This document shows, piece by piece, positions 18,301-24,990 of a stretch of 64,000 nucleotides of DNA. The first letter of the stretch is position 1, and every line of letters begins with the position of its first letter. This stretch comes from Minicystis rosea. Its GTDB lineage: Bacteria; Myxococcota_A; Polyangia; Polyangiales; Polyangiaceae. Under the pieces are notes generated by a model. That model worked only from the letters and a program-made list of their open reading frames with translations, ran no database searches and had not been told where the DNA came from. The stretch covers positions 13,252,377 through 13,316,376 of the forward strand of contig CP016211.1 in the NCBI GenBank assembly GCA_001931535.1. Reading direction: 5' to 3'. The translations under genes were made by a program, and so were the position numbers.

Positions 18301-19830
18301 ATCCAGCGTAATATCGGCCAGCACACCTCCCAGCCCCGCTTGCCCGCACTCCTCGGCGATGTGGATGGCGACCCGCCGTACCGGCGTCCCGTTCGACTTG
18401 TCCCGGAGATAAGGGGCAAGCTGGGCGCAGAGCGCAGGATGACTCAGCCGCGCCAGCATCGGGCCGAAACCCCGGACGACATGCTCCGGGAGCGCACGGC
18501 CGGCGACGCGAGCGAGCAGCCCGCCCACGATTGCCTCCAGCTCCGCGTGCCCCACCGCCGCGAAGTCGCTCCGGAGCAAGATCTCCGGCTGCGTCTCCAG
18601 CAATCGATCCAGAAACCCCTTATTCATGCTTGCCAGCCAGGCCGCCGCCTCGCGCAGGGAGGGGACCACCCGGTCCCCCTTGGCGGCAAATACCCGGCGA
18701 AATAGCCCCTCCGCGTCGCCCCCGCGCCGGTGCAGATACCGGGCGGCCAAGAACTCCGCATAGGTTTGGTGAACCCACCCCGCGACATCCTCCCCGGGCG
18801 CGGTGAAGAGCCCACTGATCCCCAACACCTCGTCCACCGCCCCTTCGGCTACCGACGCGCGACCCAACAGAGTCGGCTCGTCGCCGCCCACCAGATCGGT
18901 CTTGGCCACCGTCCCATCCGGCGCCGGCCCCACTGTCCCTTCCAGGAAAACCGCGTCACGCCCCCCGAGCACGCATACAGCGGCGATGCGGGCCGCGATC
19001 GCTAGCCGCTCCACCTCCTTCAGCTTCCCCGTCTGCTTCGCCCCCCGCCGGCTCGTGCTCGTCTCTTCGCAGAGCACGCGGCACCCCTCTTCGTACAGCT
19101 CCACACGCGTTCGCGGCAGTGCCCCTGTCCGCCGGAACTGCTCCACCAGGAAGCGCAGCGTCACCGGCGACATCGCCAACGGTTGCGCCTCTCTCGCCGC
19201 CACCTCACCGAGGAACTTCTCTGCGTCCTGTTCCACCGCGAGCGCGACGTCCACGCGCCGCAGCGGCGCGAGCCGGTAAAGCCCCACCCGATCCGCCTCC
19301 CCCTTCTTGTTCCACATCTGGGGGAGCTGCTCGTCCAGTGACACCGGCCACTCTGCCGCCCGGCAGGCGATCCGCAGCCTCAACCTATCCAGCGGCCCGT
19401 TCAACAAGTGGCCCCGGATCACCTGCCCCGCTTCGTGCGCCCCGATCCGAAACTCGTCCAGGCTGTCCACCAGCAACGTCAGCGGCGTGTCGCCCGAACA
19501 CCACGCCCGGTACGCGCCGGCTCGGCCCAGGTCCCGATCGAGATCGCGATGCGAGCGGCCGTCGAGGAGCAGCACATGATCGCCTCCCGTACCAGCGCGC
19601 AGGCTCTTCCAGTACGCGGCCAGCTCATGCGACTTCCCGCTCCCCGGCTCCCCGAGCAGCACCACGCACGGCATCTCCGCGAGCGCATCCAGCGTCCGCG
19701 CCTCCGGATTCAACTGGGCCCCGAACGGACCCTCAGGGTCTGCCAGGTACCCGTGCCCATCGAGCGGCGCCGAGGTACCTCGCGGCATCCAGAACCGGCG
19801 CCAGGGGACGTTGTTCGAGAACCCGCGCAT
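15328..19830 (-). CDS. STAND/NACHT-like ATPase with helical repeats and C-terminal PNP-like effector domain
   Basis: 1500 residues. The ATPase is at the N-terminus: Walker A LLGEPGSGKSHELA (G60-S67) and Walker B LTLLVDSLDEF (about 117-127), the NACHT-like DSLDE form. A winged-helix/lid region contains VHQTYAEFLAARYL, a hallmark of NACHT proteins. About 750 residues of HEAT-like helical repeats follow (for example TVAARALLEVGAVDSTRRLR). From M1211 a phosphorylase/nucleosidase domain begins: VDIGIVIALHEEGKELLALV, VNIGISGGIHKDVRVGDVFV, GLDMESFAVLKVA and VIRGISDYGD. STAND ATPases with long repeats sense phage components in Avs-type systems, and PNP-fold effectors can destroy ATP or other nucleotides; here the effector is at the C-terminus. 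An infection sensor killing through nucleotide depletion is inferred. The last domain has its own possible start. Confidence 0.85.
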   Translation of the reverse strand: MRGFSNNVPWRRFWMPRGTSAPLDGHGYLADPEGPFGAQLNPEARTLDALAEMPCVVLLGEPGSGKSHELAAYWKSLRAGTGGDHVLLLDGRSHRDLDRDLGRAGAYRAWCSGDTPLTLLVDSLDEFRIGAHEAGQVIRGHLLNGPLDRLRLRIACRAAEWPVSLDEQLPQMWNKKGEADRVGLYRLAPLRRVDVALAVEQDAEKFLGEVAAREAQPLAMSPVTLRFLVEQFRRTGALPRTRVELYEEGCRVLCEETSTSRRGAKQTGKLKEVERLAIAARIAAVCVLGGRDAVFLEGTVGPAPDGTVAKTDLVGGDEPTLLGRASVAEGAVDEVLGISGLFTAPGEDVAGWVHQTYAEFLAARYLHRRGGDAEGLFRRVFAAKGDRVVPSLREAAAWLASMNKGFLDRLLETQPEILLRSDFAAVGHAELEAIVGGLLARVAGRALPEHVVRGFGPMLARLSHPALCAQLAPYLRDKSNGTPVRRVAIHIAEECGQAGLGGVLADITLDGDEDLEVRTVAARALLEVGAVDSTRRLRPLLSPPAGTDPDDELKGYALRALWKELAPEELFALLTRPQNHRHSGSYEMFLMDLERNLSLWHLPAALAWVANLPRDHEVESAYPEGLRDTSLRLGWEHLSELHVRDAFARAVHRRLRHYDGVFAARSALNPVPDVRADDLRRRLLASALMALPPFDQHHDSGFVHQSIVLATDVSWILEQIQAMSDAGTRRRWAHVLAALVGMNWTAEVLGPIIENFDRVPELPEAMPWLSVREVPLGSAESRWMRREERMARKYCAKYKLKPRPRRKLPNAEKRIRRLLRLAEAGNSAAAWQLHHWLRMDPDGKAHAHQHEGDLEAFPGWARADEEIRGRILAVGKQYLIRNQDTPEEWLGRSVIYFPAAAGYRYLCLIDHLDPAWFDSHPEIWPNWAAIAVAFAPNAEGRAKQLTARAYRAVPDRVLAVFDTLLRQDHDRYDFPFPVYKMEQCWDARLGSFVLNFIRDNDLKPKFMGNLLDALIQHHIEGSIEWATALMSPPPSVEASARLKARAAGHALMAFAPEVGWAALLPSLQSDSAFCREVFLSFVREYDLRHSRNWSAPLSTADAADLYVWLAHEFPHEEDPRDTMRGFAEVTPRHQVAELRDAVLSEIISRAKPEAIAALERIQCELPARDYTWAIHGAKEAAAQSTWVPLTAQEVLALGPRPAPGKSEERSMTNGTAQVDIGIVIALHEEGKELLALVDRREPCGDGTMNSYLFQRGSYRCVLTIVGPMGETEAARVTERQITIFKPACVVNIGISGGIHKDVRVGDVFVPSHVEQYMQDAKSTPTEQGGFAIVPGAPQVEPSYEAYTRASGFELSHEALFDAWRTEAKADLARLLPDEEKRSKLWATDMVRAEAEILTNGHEACGPVVGAAVAFSEWIRRFNRNIKGLDMESFAVLKVARSREPAVAALVIRGISDYGDHRKEQLDAIGGGALRKYATRNAVRFLWALLDAGALPHASPR

Positions 19831-19851
19831 CGCGACGCCCCGGCGCGCCCG

Positions 19852-20037
19852 CTACTTCCCCGGCGCGGCCAGCTCCGCCCCGAGCGCGGCCAACTTGGCG
19901 GTCGCCTTCTTGGACGCCGTCGCCTTCGTCTGCTTCGCCGCGATCCCGCAAGTCGAGAAGAAGGCCGGGAACTGCATCAGGTAGTCGTCGATCTCGGGGA
20001 GCGGATCGATGGACGTGAAGGTCTTGGCGGCGCGCAC
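19852..20037 (-). CDS. Small hypothetical ORF upstream of the STAND-PNP gene
   Basis: A 61-residue frame from a GTG at 20037: MRAAKTFTSIDPLPEIDDYL, then MQFPAFFSTCGIAAKQ and a Lys/Ala-rich tail. A stop lies a few codons upstream in the same frame, so it is short, not the end of a visible longer gene. It ends 21 nt before the start of the STAND-PNP gene and could be co-transcribed with it. Composition is protein-like (acidic start, basic tail), but I recognise nothing and it could also be a relic, since the sequence just upstream is decayed transposase. Confidence 0.3.
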   Translation of the reverse strand: MRAAKTFTSIDPLPEIDDYLMQFPAFFSTCGIAAKQTKATASKKATAKLAALGAELAAPGK

Positions 20038-20261
20038 GGGCCCGAAGATAGATCCCGCGCCTGCTCATCGGAAGGCCGATCGCCGCCGCGCCTCTTCGCG
20101 GCGTACGTTCGCACCCGGCGCCCGCCACGAGCCACCTCGCGGCGGCGACCACTGCCGCGACCGCCGGCACCCGCCGCGGCGACGGCGGCGGCGCTCGCGA
20201 CGCCCGCCGTGCATCGCGCCCACGGGGGTGGCGTGCCGGGAGGGATCGGCGGTCAGCGTGA

Positions 20262-20379
20262 GCCGGTGACACTCGCGGTGCAGCAGGCTGTAGATCGATG
20301 TCGGCGAGAGCTTGCCCTCACAGTACTTCGCCGACGACCGCCACAGGTCCACCTGCTCCGGCGCGCGACCGAGCGTCAT
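20262..20379 (-). pseudogene. IS1182-like transposase N-terminal remnant
   Basis: The minus strand opens MTLGRAPEQVDLWRSSAKYC and continues EGKLSPTSIYSLLHRECHRL. This resembles the N-terminus of IS1182-family transposases (the segment ending ...TSIY.LL..E..RL.). Similarity stops after about 40 residues and the sequence turns into Arg-rich noise, so the element is a stump. It lies between two divergently oriented defence genes and probably marks the seam between two independently acquired modules. The family name rests on a short motif. Confidence 0.5.
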
Positions 20380-20506
20380 GCCCCCGACTACGCTTGAGAC
20401 GCGAGGCAGTCGTCAACGAAAAACTCCAGCCACCTAGTGCGAGCGCTCGCCAGCGTGTAGCATCGGCCGTCCCACGCAGGGTAGTGAGGTGTGAGGAGCA
20501 GCGTGA

Positions 20507-21889
20507 ATGGCCAGCAAGCCAGGGTCGCCGTGGCACGACGTCCTCTTCTCGTGGATCCACTTGTCCGACATCCACATCGGGCACGGCGACGCTGCCCATG
20601 GCTGGGACCAGAAGCTCGTGCTGAAGGTGCTGCACGACGATGTGGAGCACCTGATCGCAGGCGGAAGAGTGCCTCCGCCTCGCGCCGTGCTGGTGACCGG
20701 CGACATTGCGTTCAGCGGAGCCACACGTAGCCGCAAGGAATACGCAGATGCGCGCGAGTGGCTGGCCTCCATCGCCGCGGCGGCCGGCGTGACGAAGGGC
20801 GACGTCTTCGTAGTCCCGGGCAACCACGATGTGCAGCGCCGCGTCGACAAGGACGACAAGACCGTCGGCGCCTTGGTCCGCCGTATTCGCAAGGGCAAGG
20901 CGGGCCTAGACGCCGCGCTCGCGGACAAGGCGGAAGTCGCGCGGCTCCGCAAGCGGATGGCTCGCTACCTGACCTTCGCGGCGGGCTTCGCGCCCGCCTG
21001 TCGCGCGGACGCCACTGGCCCGAAGAAACCCCTCTGGTGGACCCACCGGCAATCGGGCGACGGCGCGCTCAAGGTGCGGATCATGGGCCTCAACACCGCC
21101 TTGCTCGCCGCCGACGAGAAGGACCGGGGCAACCTCCGCCTGGGCAAGGCGCAGCTCTCCCAGGCGCTCCTCGACGACGCGGATGACCGCGCAACGGTAA
21201 TTGTGGCGTTGAGCCACCACCCGTTCCGCGCCGGATGGCTGGCCGACGAGGAGGAGATTGCGACGTGGGTGCGCAACCACGCCCACCTCCACCTCTCGGG
21301 GCACGTCCACGTCGCAGACGCCGTGCAGACCGTGTCGAGCGGCGGCAAGTCCTTCCTCCACGTCTCCGCTGGCGCGGCGCACGGCGACGCCGAGAAGCAC
21401 GTACCGCCGAGCCACGGGTACAACTTCGCCGCGCTGGTGCGCACGCCCGATGGGAAGGTCGAGCTCGTCATCTGGCCTCGCCGGTGGTCGCCCGGCGCCG
21501 CCAGCTTCGTCGTCGACGCGTTCAACGTGCGCGACGGGAGCGAGTGCTCACGACACGACGTCGTCGGCGTTCAGGTCCCCGCGCCGGCCATAACGACGCC
21601 GCCCGCGCGGAGCGCTAGCCTGGTCGCACTCCTCCACGAACTCCCTGCGACGAGCAGGTACTCGGGCCGCTCGGAGCTGCTCGACGGCATCGCGATCGGA
21701 CCGTCCCTCAACCGGGACGAGGAAAACAAGACACTCGATCTGGAGAAGATCGTCAGGCAGCTCCAGCGGCGAAAAGTGCCCGACGGGCGCCCGTGCCTCG
21801 CTGTGCTCATCGACAACGCGTTGCGCTACGCGGGCGATGGCGACCTCGCCGCCGCGTTCCGCCAGGAGCAGGCCAGGCTCGGCCGCTGA
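20507..21889 (+). CDS. Calcineurin-like metallophosphoesterase with C-terminal effector-associated domain
   Basis: 460 residues. All metallophosphoesterase motifs are present: SDIHIGH (D21, H23), LVTGDIAFSG, VPGNHDV, ALSHHPF and LSGHVHV. The domain covers ~1-350. Residues ~375-455 form a separate helical module: SLVALLHELPATSRYSGRSE, LLDGI, RDEENKTLDLEKIVRQLQRR and LAVLIDNALRYAGDG. The same module opens the next protein, so it is an effector-associated domain (EAD) expected to pair homotypically. Known logic of EAD systems is that the enzyme so tagged is the toxic effector recruited by a partner complex; the substrate (nucleic acid, nucleotide or phosphoprotein) cannot be told. It is the first gene of a five-gene operon, 5 nt before the next start. 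Confidence 0.85.
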   Translation: MASKPGSPWHDVLFSWIHLSDIHIGHGDAAHGWDQKLVLKVLHDDVEHLIAGGRVPPPRAVLVTGDIAFSGATRSRKEYADAREWLASIAAAAGVTKGDVFVVPGNHDVQRRVDKDDKTVGALVRRIRKGKAGLDAALADKAEVARLRKRMARYLTFAAGFAPACRADATGPKKPLWWTHRQSGDGALKVRIMGLNTALLAADEKDRGNLRLGKAQLSQALLDDADDRATVIVALSHHPFRAGWLADEEEIATWVRNHAHLHLSGHVHVADAVQTVSSGGKSFLHVSAGAAHGDAEKHVPPSHGYNFAALVRTPDGKVELVIWPRRWSPGAASFVVDAFNVRDGSECSRHDVVGVQVPAPAITTPPARSASLVALLHELPATSRYSGRSELLDGIAIGPSLNRDEENKTLDLEKIVRQLQRRKVPDGRPCLAVLIDNALRYAGDGDLAAAFRQEQARLGR

Positions 21890-21894
21890 GGCCC

Positions 21895-22839
21895 ATGACC
21901 CCGCAGCAAGAGCTCGTCGAGTTCCTGGTGGAAATCCCACTCACCGGGACGTTTGATGGCCGCTCCCAGCTCCTCGAAGGCGTGCTCGGGCGGGCCCGCT
22001 TTGACCGATCCGAGGAGAACCGCCAAAGGGATCTGGAACTCATCATCAGGCAGGTCCGCCGGGATCGCCATGCGCTGCGCTGCCTGGTCGACAACCTGCA
22101 ACCGCCGCACCTACAAGCGCACGAGGTGGAGGAGCTCAAGCGGCTCACCGGCGCGATCCGGGAGCGTCCGCGGGCGCCGGCGGTCGATCTGCTCGCGCCG
22201 CACCGCTTCGATCTGAACGGCCTACTCGATGTGTGCCTGCCCAGCATCGTCAGAGCCAAGGGCCTCGTCGGCTTCACGCTGAGGTGCCCCTGCGACCTCG
22301 TCCTCGACAACCTGATCGAACGGGTGAAAGACGACCGCAGCACCTTCGGTTCTGCGTTCTCCCACAAGCTCAACACCGCCGGCGGGCTCAGGAACCTGGA
22401 GCGGACCATCGCCGAGCTGCGCCGCCTCCGCCGTACGGCCGAGCGGCAGGAGGTGGTGAGCGGCGTGCTCCTGGTTGACGGCCGCGCGGCGGCGGAGCTG
22501 TGGGCAGGCGCCGTGGACGTGCTCGCGGACTGCCCGAACCGCTTCGTACTCTTCATGCTGATCCGGGAGGACTTCGCCGCGCCCGGCGGCATGATCGAGC
22601 TCCCGGAGCCGGTGTTCCTCGAGCACCACGTCACGAGTTGGTGGCGCGAGGTGCTCGCCGTGCGCGGCTGGAGCGCGGCGCACCTCGACGTCCTGCTCCG
22701 CGCGTTCGGCACCGCCGCGGACGGCCGGCTCGACATGGACGGCGTCTACATCGGCCTCCGGAGGGCCGTCGAGCTGCTCCGGACCTACACTGACGAGGAC
22801 GAGTTCATCACCGCCTGGGACGACCAAGGAGGCCCCTGA
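21895..22839 (+). CDS. EAD adaptor protein with C-terminal iSTAND/VMAP-like domain
   Basis: 314 residues from ATG 21895, 5 nt after the previous stop. Residues 1-80 are the same EAD as in the phosphoesterase tail: LVEFLVEIPLTGTFDGRSQL, RSEENRQRDLELIIRQVRRD and LRCLVDNLQ. The C-terminal part has a short alpha/beta core without a Walker A (GVLLVDGRAAAELWAGAVDV, FVLFMLIREDF) and a helical end (RRAVELLRTYTDEDEF). That fits the inactive-STAND or VMAP partners described for MoxR-vWA ternary conflict systems; the exact family is uncertain. It should bridge the MoxR/vWA machine to the EAD-tagged phosphoesterase. Its TGA overlaps the next ATG (TGATG). Confidence 0.65.
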   Translation: MTPQQELVEFLVEIPLTGTFDGRSQLLEGVLGRARFDRSEENRQRDLELIIRQVRRDRHALRCLVDNLQPPHLQAHEVEELKRLTGAIRERPRAPAVDLLAPHRFDLNGLLDVCLPSIVRAKGLVGFTLRCPCDLVLDNLIERVKDDRSTFGSAFSHKLNTAGGLRNLERTIAELRRLRRTAERQEVVSGVLLVDGRAAAELWAGAVDVLADCPNRFVLFMLIREDFAAPGGMIELPEPVFLEHHVTSWWREVLAVRGWSAAHLDVLLRAFGTAADGRLDMDGVYIGLRRAVELLRTYTDEDEFITAWDDQGGP

Positions 22840-23798
22840 TGCCGCGCCAAGCCCTGGACCTCTCGGTCCGCCTCACCGCCGACGACTTCCGCAACCTGCC
22901 GGCGTTCAAGCAGATCGAGAACGTCGACTCCGAGCAGGACGTCGCTGAGGCGCCCGTACTCGCGGAGGTGCACCGCGAGCCGTACGTCGCGAGCGACGCG
23001 TTGGTGGAGGCGCTGAACATGGCGGCGGCCCTCGGTCGACCGCTGCTGCTCCAGGGCGAGCCCGGCTGCGGCAAGACGCAGCTCGCCCACGCCGTCGCCT
23101 TCATCCTCGGGCTGCCGCTCGAGGAGGCATACATCAAGTCGACCAGCCGAGCGCACGACCTGCTCTACACATTCGACGCCGTCCGGCAGCTCTACGACGT
23201 GCAGCGGAGCGAACTTCACGCGCCCGGCACCTACGTGCGCTACGGCCCGCTCGGGCGCGCCATCGCGCGAGCGGCGCATGGCAGGCGCTCGGTCGTTCTG
23301 CTCGACGAGATCGACAAGGCAGATCTCGACTTCCCCAACGACCTGCTGTGGGAGCTGGACCGGCTCGAGTTCCGCGTCGCCGAGACCCCGGGTCGGCGCT
23401 TCGCGGTCCCGAGGCCGGAGCTGCGCCCCCTCGTGATGGTGACGCACAACGAGGAGAAGCCGCTCCCCACGGCCTTCCTGCGCCGCTGCGTCTTCTTCCA
23501 CATCGAGTTCCCCTCAGACCCGGCCTTCCTCAGAACCCTGCTGAAGGAGCACGGCCGCGACGCCACCCTGGGGGCGCGCGCGATCGAGGTGCTGCTCCAA
23601 GTGCGGAAGCTCGACCTCACCAAGCGCCCCGGGCTCAGCGAGCTGCTCGACTGGGTGGGCTACCTGGACGCGGTCAAGACCCCCGTGGACAAGCTCGGGG
23701 AGCTGCCGCACCTCGGCCTCTTGCTGAAGCAGCAGGTCGACCAACAGGTCGCCCGCAGGGAGCTGGCCTCAGCGGCGTCCAAGAAGGAGCGCTCCTGA
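22839..23798 (+). CDS. MoxR-family AAA+ ATPase
   Basis: 319 residues. Walker A LLLQGEPGCGKTQLAHAVAF (about residues 68-87), Walker B RSVVLLDEIDKADLDFPNDL, a sensor 1 region with VMVTHNEEKPLPTAFLRRC (Asn and Arg-finger area) and a lid domain after ~225. MoxR ATPases are chaperone-like AAA+ proteins that work with a von Willebrand A partner, and that partner is the next gene, 6 nt downstream. The start overlaps the stop of the EAD adaptor gene, so synthesis is coupled. In this operon it is the NTP-dependent gate that would hold or release the effectors. Confidence 0.9.
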   Translation: MPRQALDLSVRLTADDFRNLPAFKQIENVDSEQDVAEAPVLAEVHREPYVASDALVEALNMAAALGRPLLLQGEPGCGKTQLAHAVAFILGLPLEEAYIKSTSRAHDLLYTFDAVRQLYDVQRSELHAPGTYVRYGPLGRAIARAAHGRRSVVLLDEIDKADLDFPNDLLWELDRLEFRVAETPGRRFAVPRPELRPLVMVTHNEEKPLPTAFLRRCVFFHIEFPSDPAFLRTLLKEHGRDATLGARAIEVLLQVRKLDLTKRPGLSELLDWVGYLDAVKTPVDKLGELPHLGLLLKQQVDQQVARRELASAASKKERS

Positions 23799-23804
23799 GG
23801 CCGC

Positions 23805-24989
23805 ATGCCCGATCTCCCTTCCAGCCACCCGCTGTGGCGGCTGTTCGAGCAGCTGCGGCGCCGGGGCCTTCCGATCGGCTTCGACGACCTGATGGCGCTG
23901 CACTTGCTGATGCAGGCGGGCTTCGGCTGGTCCTCGCGGAGCGCCCTGCGGGACCTGTGCCGCGCGCTGTGGGCCAAGTCGCGCGAAGAGCAGGACACGC
24001 TCGACGCGGTGTTCGGTCAGCTGATGACGGAGGACTGGGAGCTGTCCCGCGCCTCGCCACCAACGTCGCCCAACAGCGACCCGGAGGCGACCGCACAAGG
24101 CGACTCGACGTCGCGACGGCCCGAAGGATTGCCGGAAGCCGGCCCGCACGCCCCATCTCCGGATGTGGTCGCGTCACCCGGGCGCCTGCCCGCGGTGCGC
24201 ATCGACGAGCGTCGCCTCTCGGCGCGCACCTTCGTCCTCACGCCGCAGTACCCGATGACCTTCCGCGAGGCCGCCCAGGCGTGGCGCCGATTGCGACGCC
24301 CGGTGCGCTTCGGCCCGCCCGCGGAGCTCGACGTGCGCGAAACCGTCGTGCGGCGCATCCGCACGGGCGTGGCCACGCCCCCGCTGCTCGTCCCGCGGCG
24401 GCGCAACACGGCGCGCGTGCTGCTGCTGGTCGATCGGGACGGCTCGATGGCGCCCTTCCACGACTTCGTCGACATGGTCTGCCGGGCCATCCTCCAGACG
24501 GCCCAGCTTGGCTCGTCGGCGCGCTTCTTCTTCCACGACCTGCCGGTGGAGGGCGCGAACGACGCCGCCATCGCGGCGCTGCCCCAGGACGAGCTCTTCC
24601 CCGAGGTCGACGACGTGCTGGCGAAGGTGCGCCCAGCCGCCGACGGCTGGCTTTACCGGGGCGCCGACCTGGCCGAGCCGGCGCCACTCGCCGAGGTGCT
24701 GCACGACCACGGCGCGTCGCGCGCGGTCGTGGTGGTGAGCGACGCGGGCGCCGCGCGGGGCCGCTACGATCCAGGGCGCGTGATCGACAGCCTAGGCTTC
24801 ACGCTGGGCCTGCGGGCCAGAGGGGCGGCGGTGGTGTGGCTGAACCCACTCCCGCGCGCGCGCTGGCACGCGACCACCGCTGGCGAGCTGGCCCGCCACG
24901 TCCCCATGTTCCCTCTCGACCGCGAGGGCACGCACCGCGCGGTGAACGTGCTGCGCGGCCAAGGTCCCCACGTCGAGCGGCCGGTGTGA
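23805..24989 (+). CDS. vWA-domain protein, SAV_2336 N-terminal-related
   Basis: 394 residues. The N-terminal ~85 residues (LWRLFEQLRRRGLPIGFDDL, WSSRSALRDLCRALWAKS) match the SAV_2336-related MoxR-associated N-domain. A disordered Pro/Ser-rich linker spans ~85-135. A vWA-type Rossmann domain follows with a metal-site motif LLLVDRDGSMAPF near residue 210 (D-x-D-G-S), FFFHDLPVEG, and AVVVVSDAGAARGRYD for the later acidic position. These proteins pair with MoxR ATPases and a third, variable component. The stop is 1 nt from the next ATG, so the third component is the SLOG-PNP fusion. Confidence 0.85.
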   Translation: MPDLPSSHPLWRLFEQLRRRGLPIGFDDLMALHLLMQAGFGWSSRSALRDLCRALWAKSREEQDTLDAVFGQLMTEDWELSRASPPTSPNSDPEATAQGDSTSRRPEGLPEAGPHAPSPDVVASPGRLPAVRIDERRLSARTFVLTPQYPMTFREAAQAWRRLRRPVRFGPPAELDVRETVVRRIRTGVATPPLLVPRRRNTARVLLLVDRDGSMAPFHDFVDMVCRAILQTAQLGSSARFFFHDLPVEGANDAAIAALPQDELFPEVDDVLAKVRPAADGWLYRGADLAEPAPLAEVLHDHGASRAVVVVSDAGAARGRYDPGRVIDSLGFTLGLRARGAAVVWLNPLPRARWHATTAGELARHVPMFPLDREGTHRAVNVLRGQGPHVERPV

Positions 24990-24990
24990 C

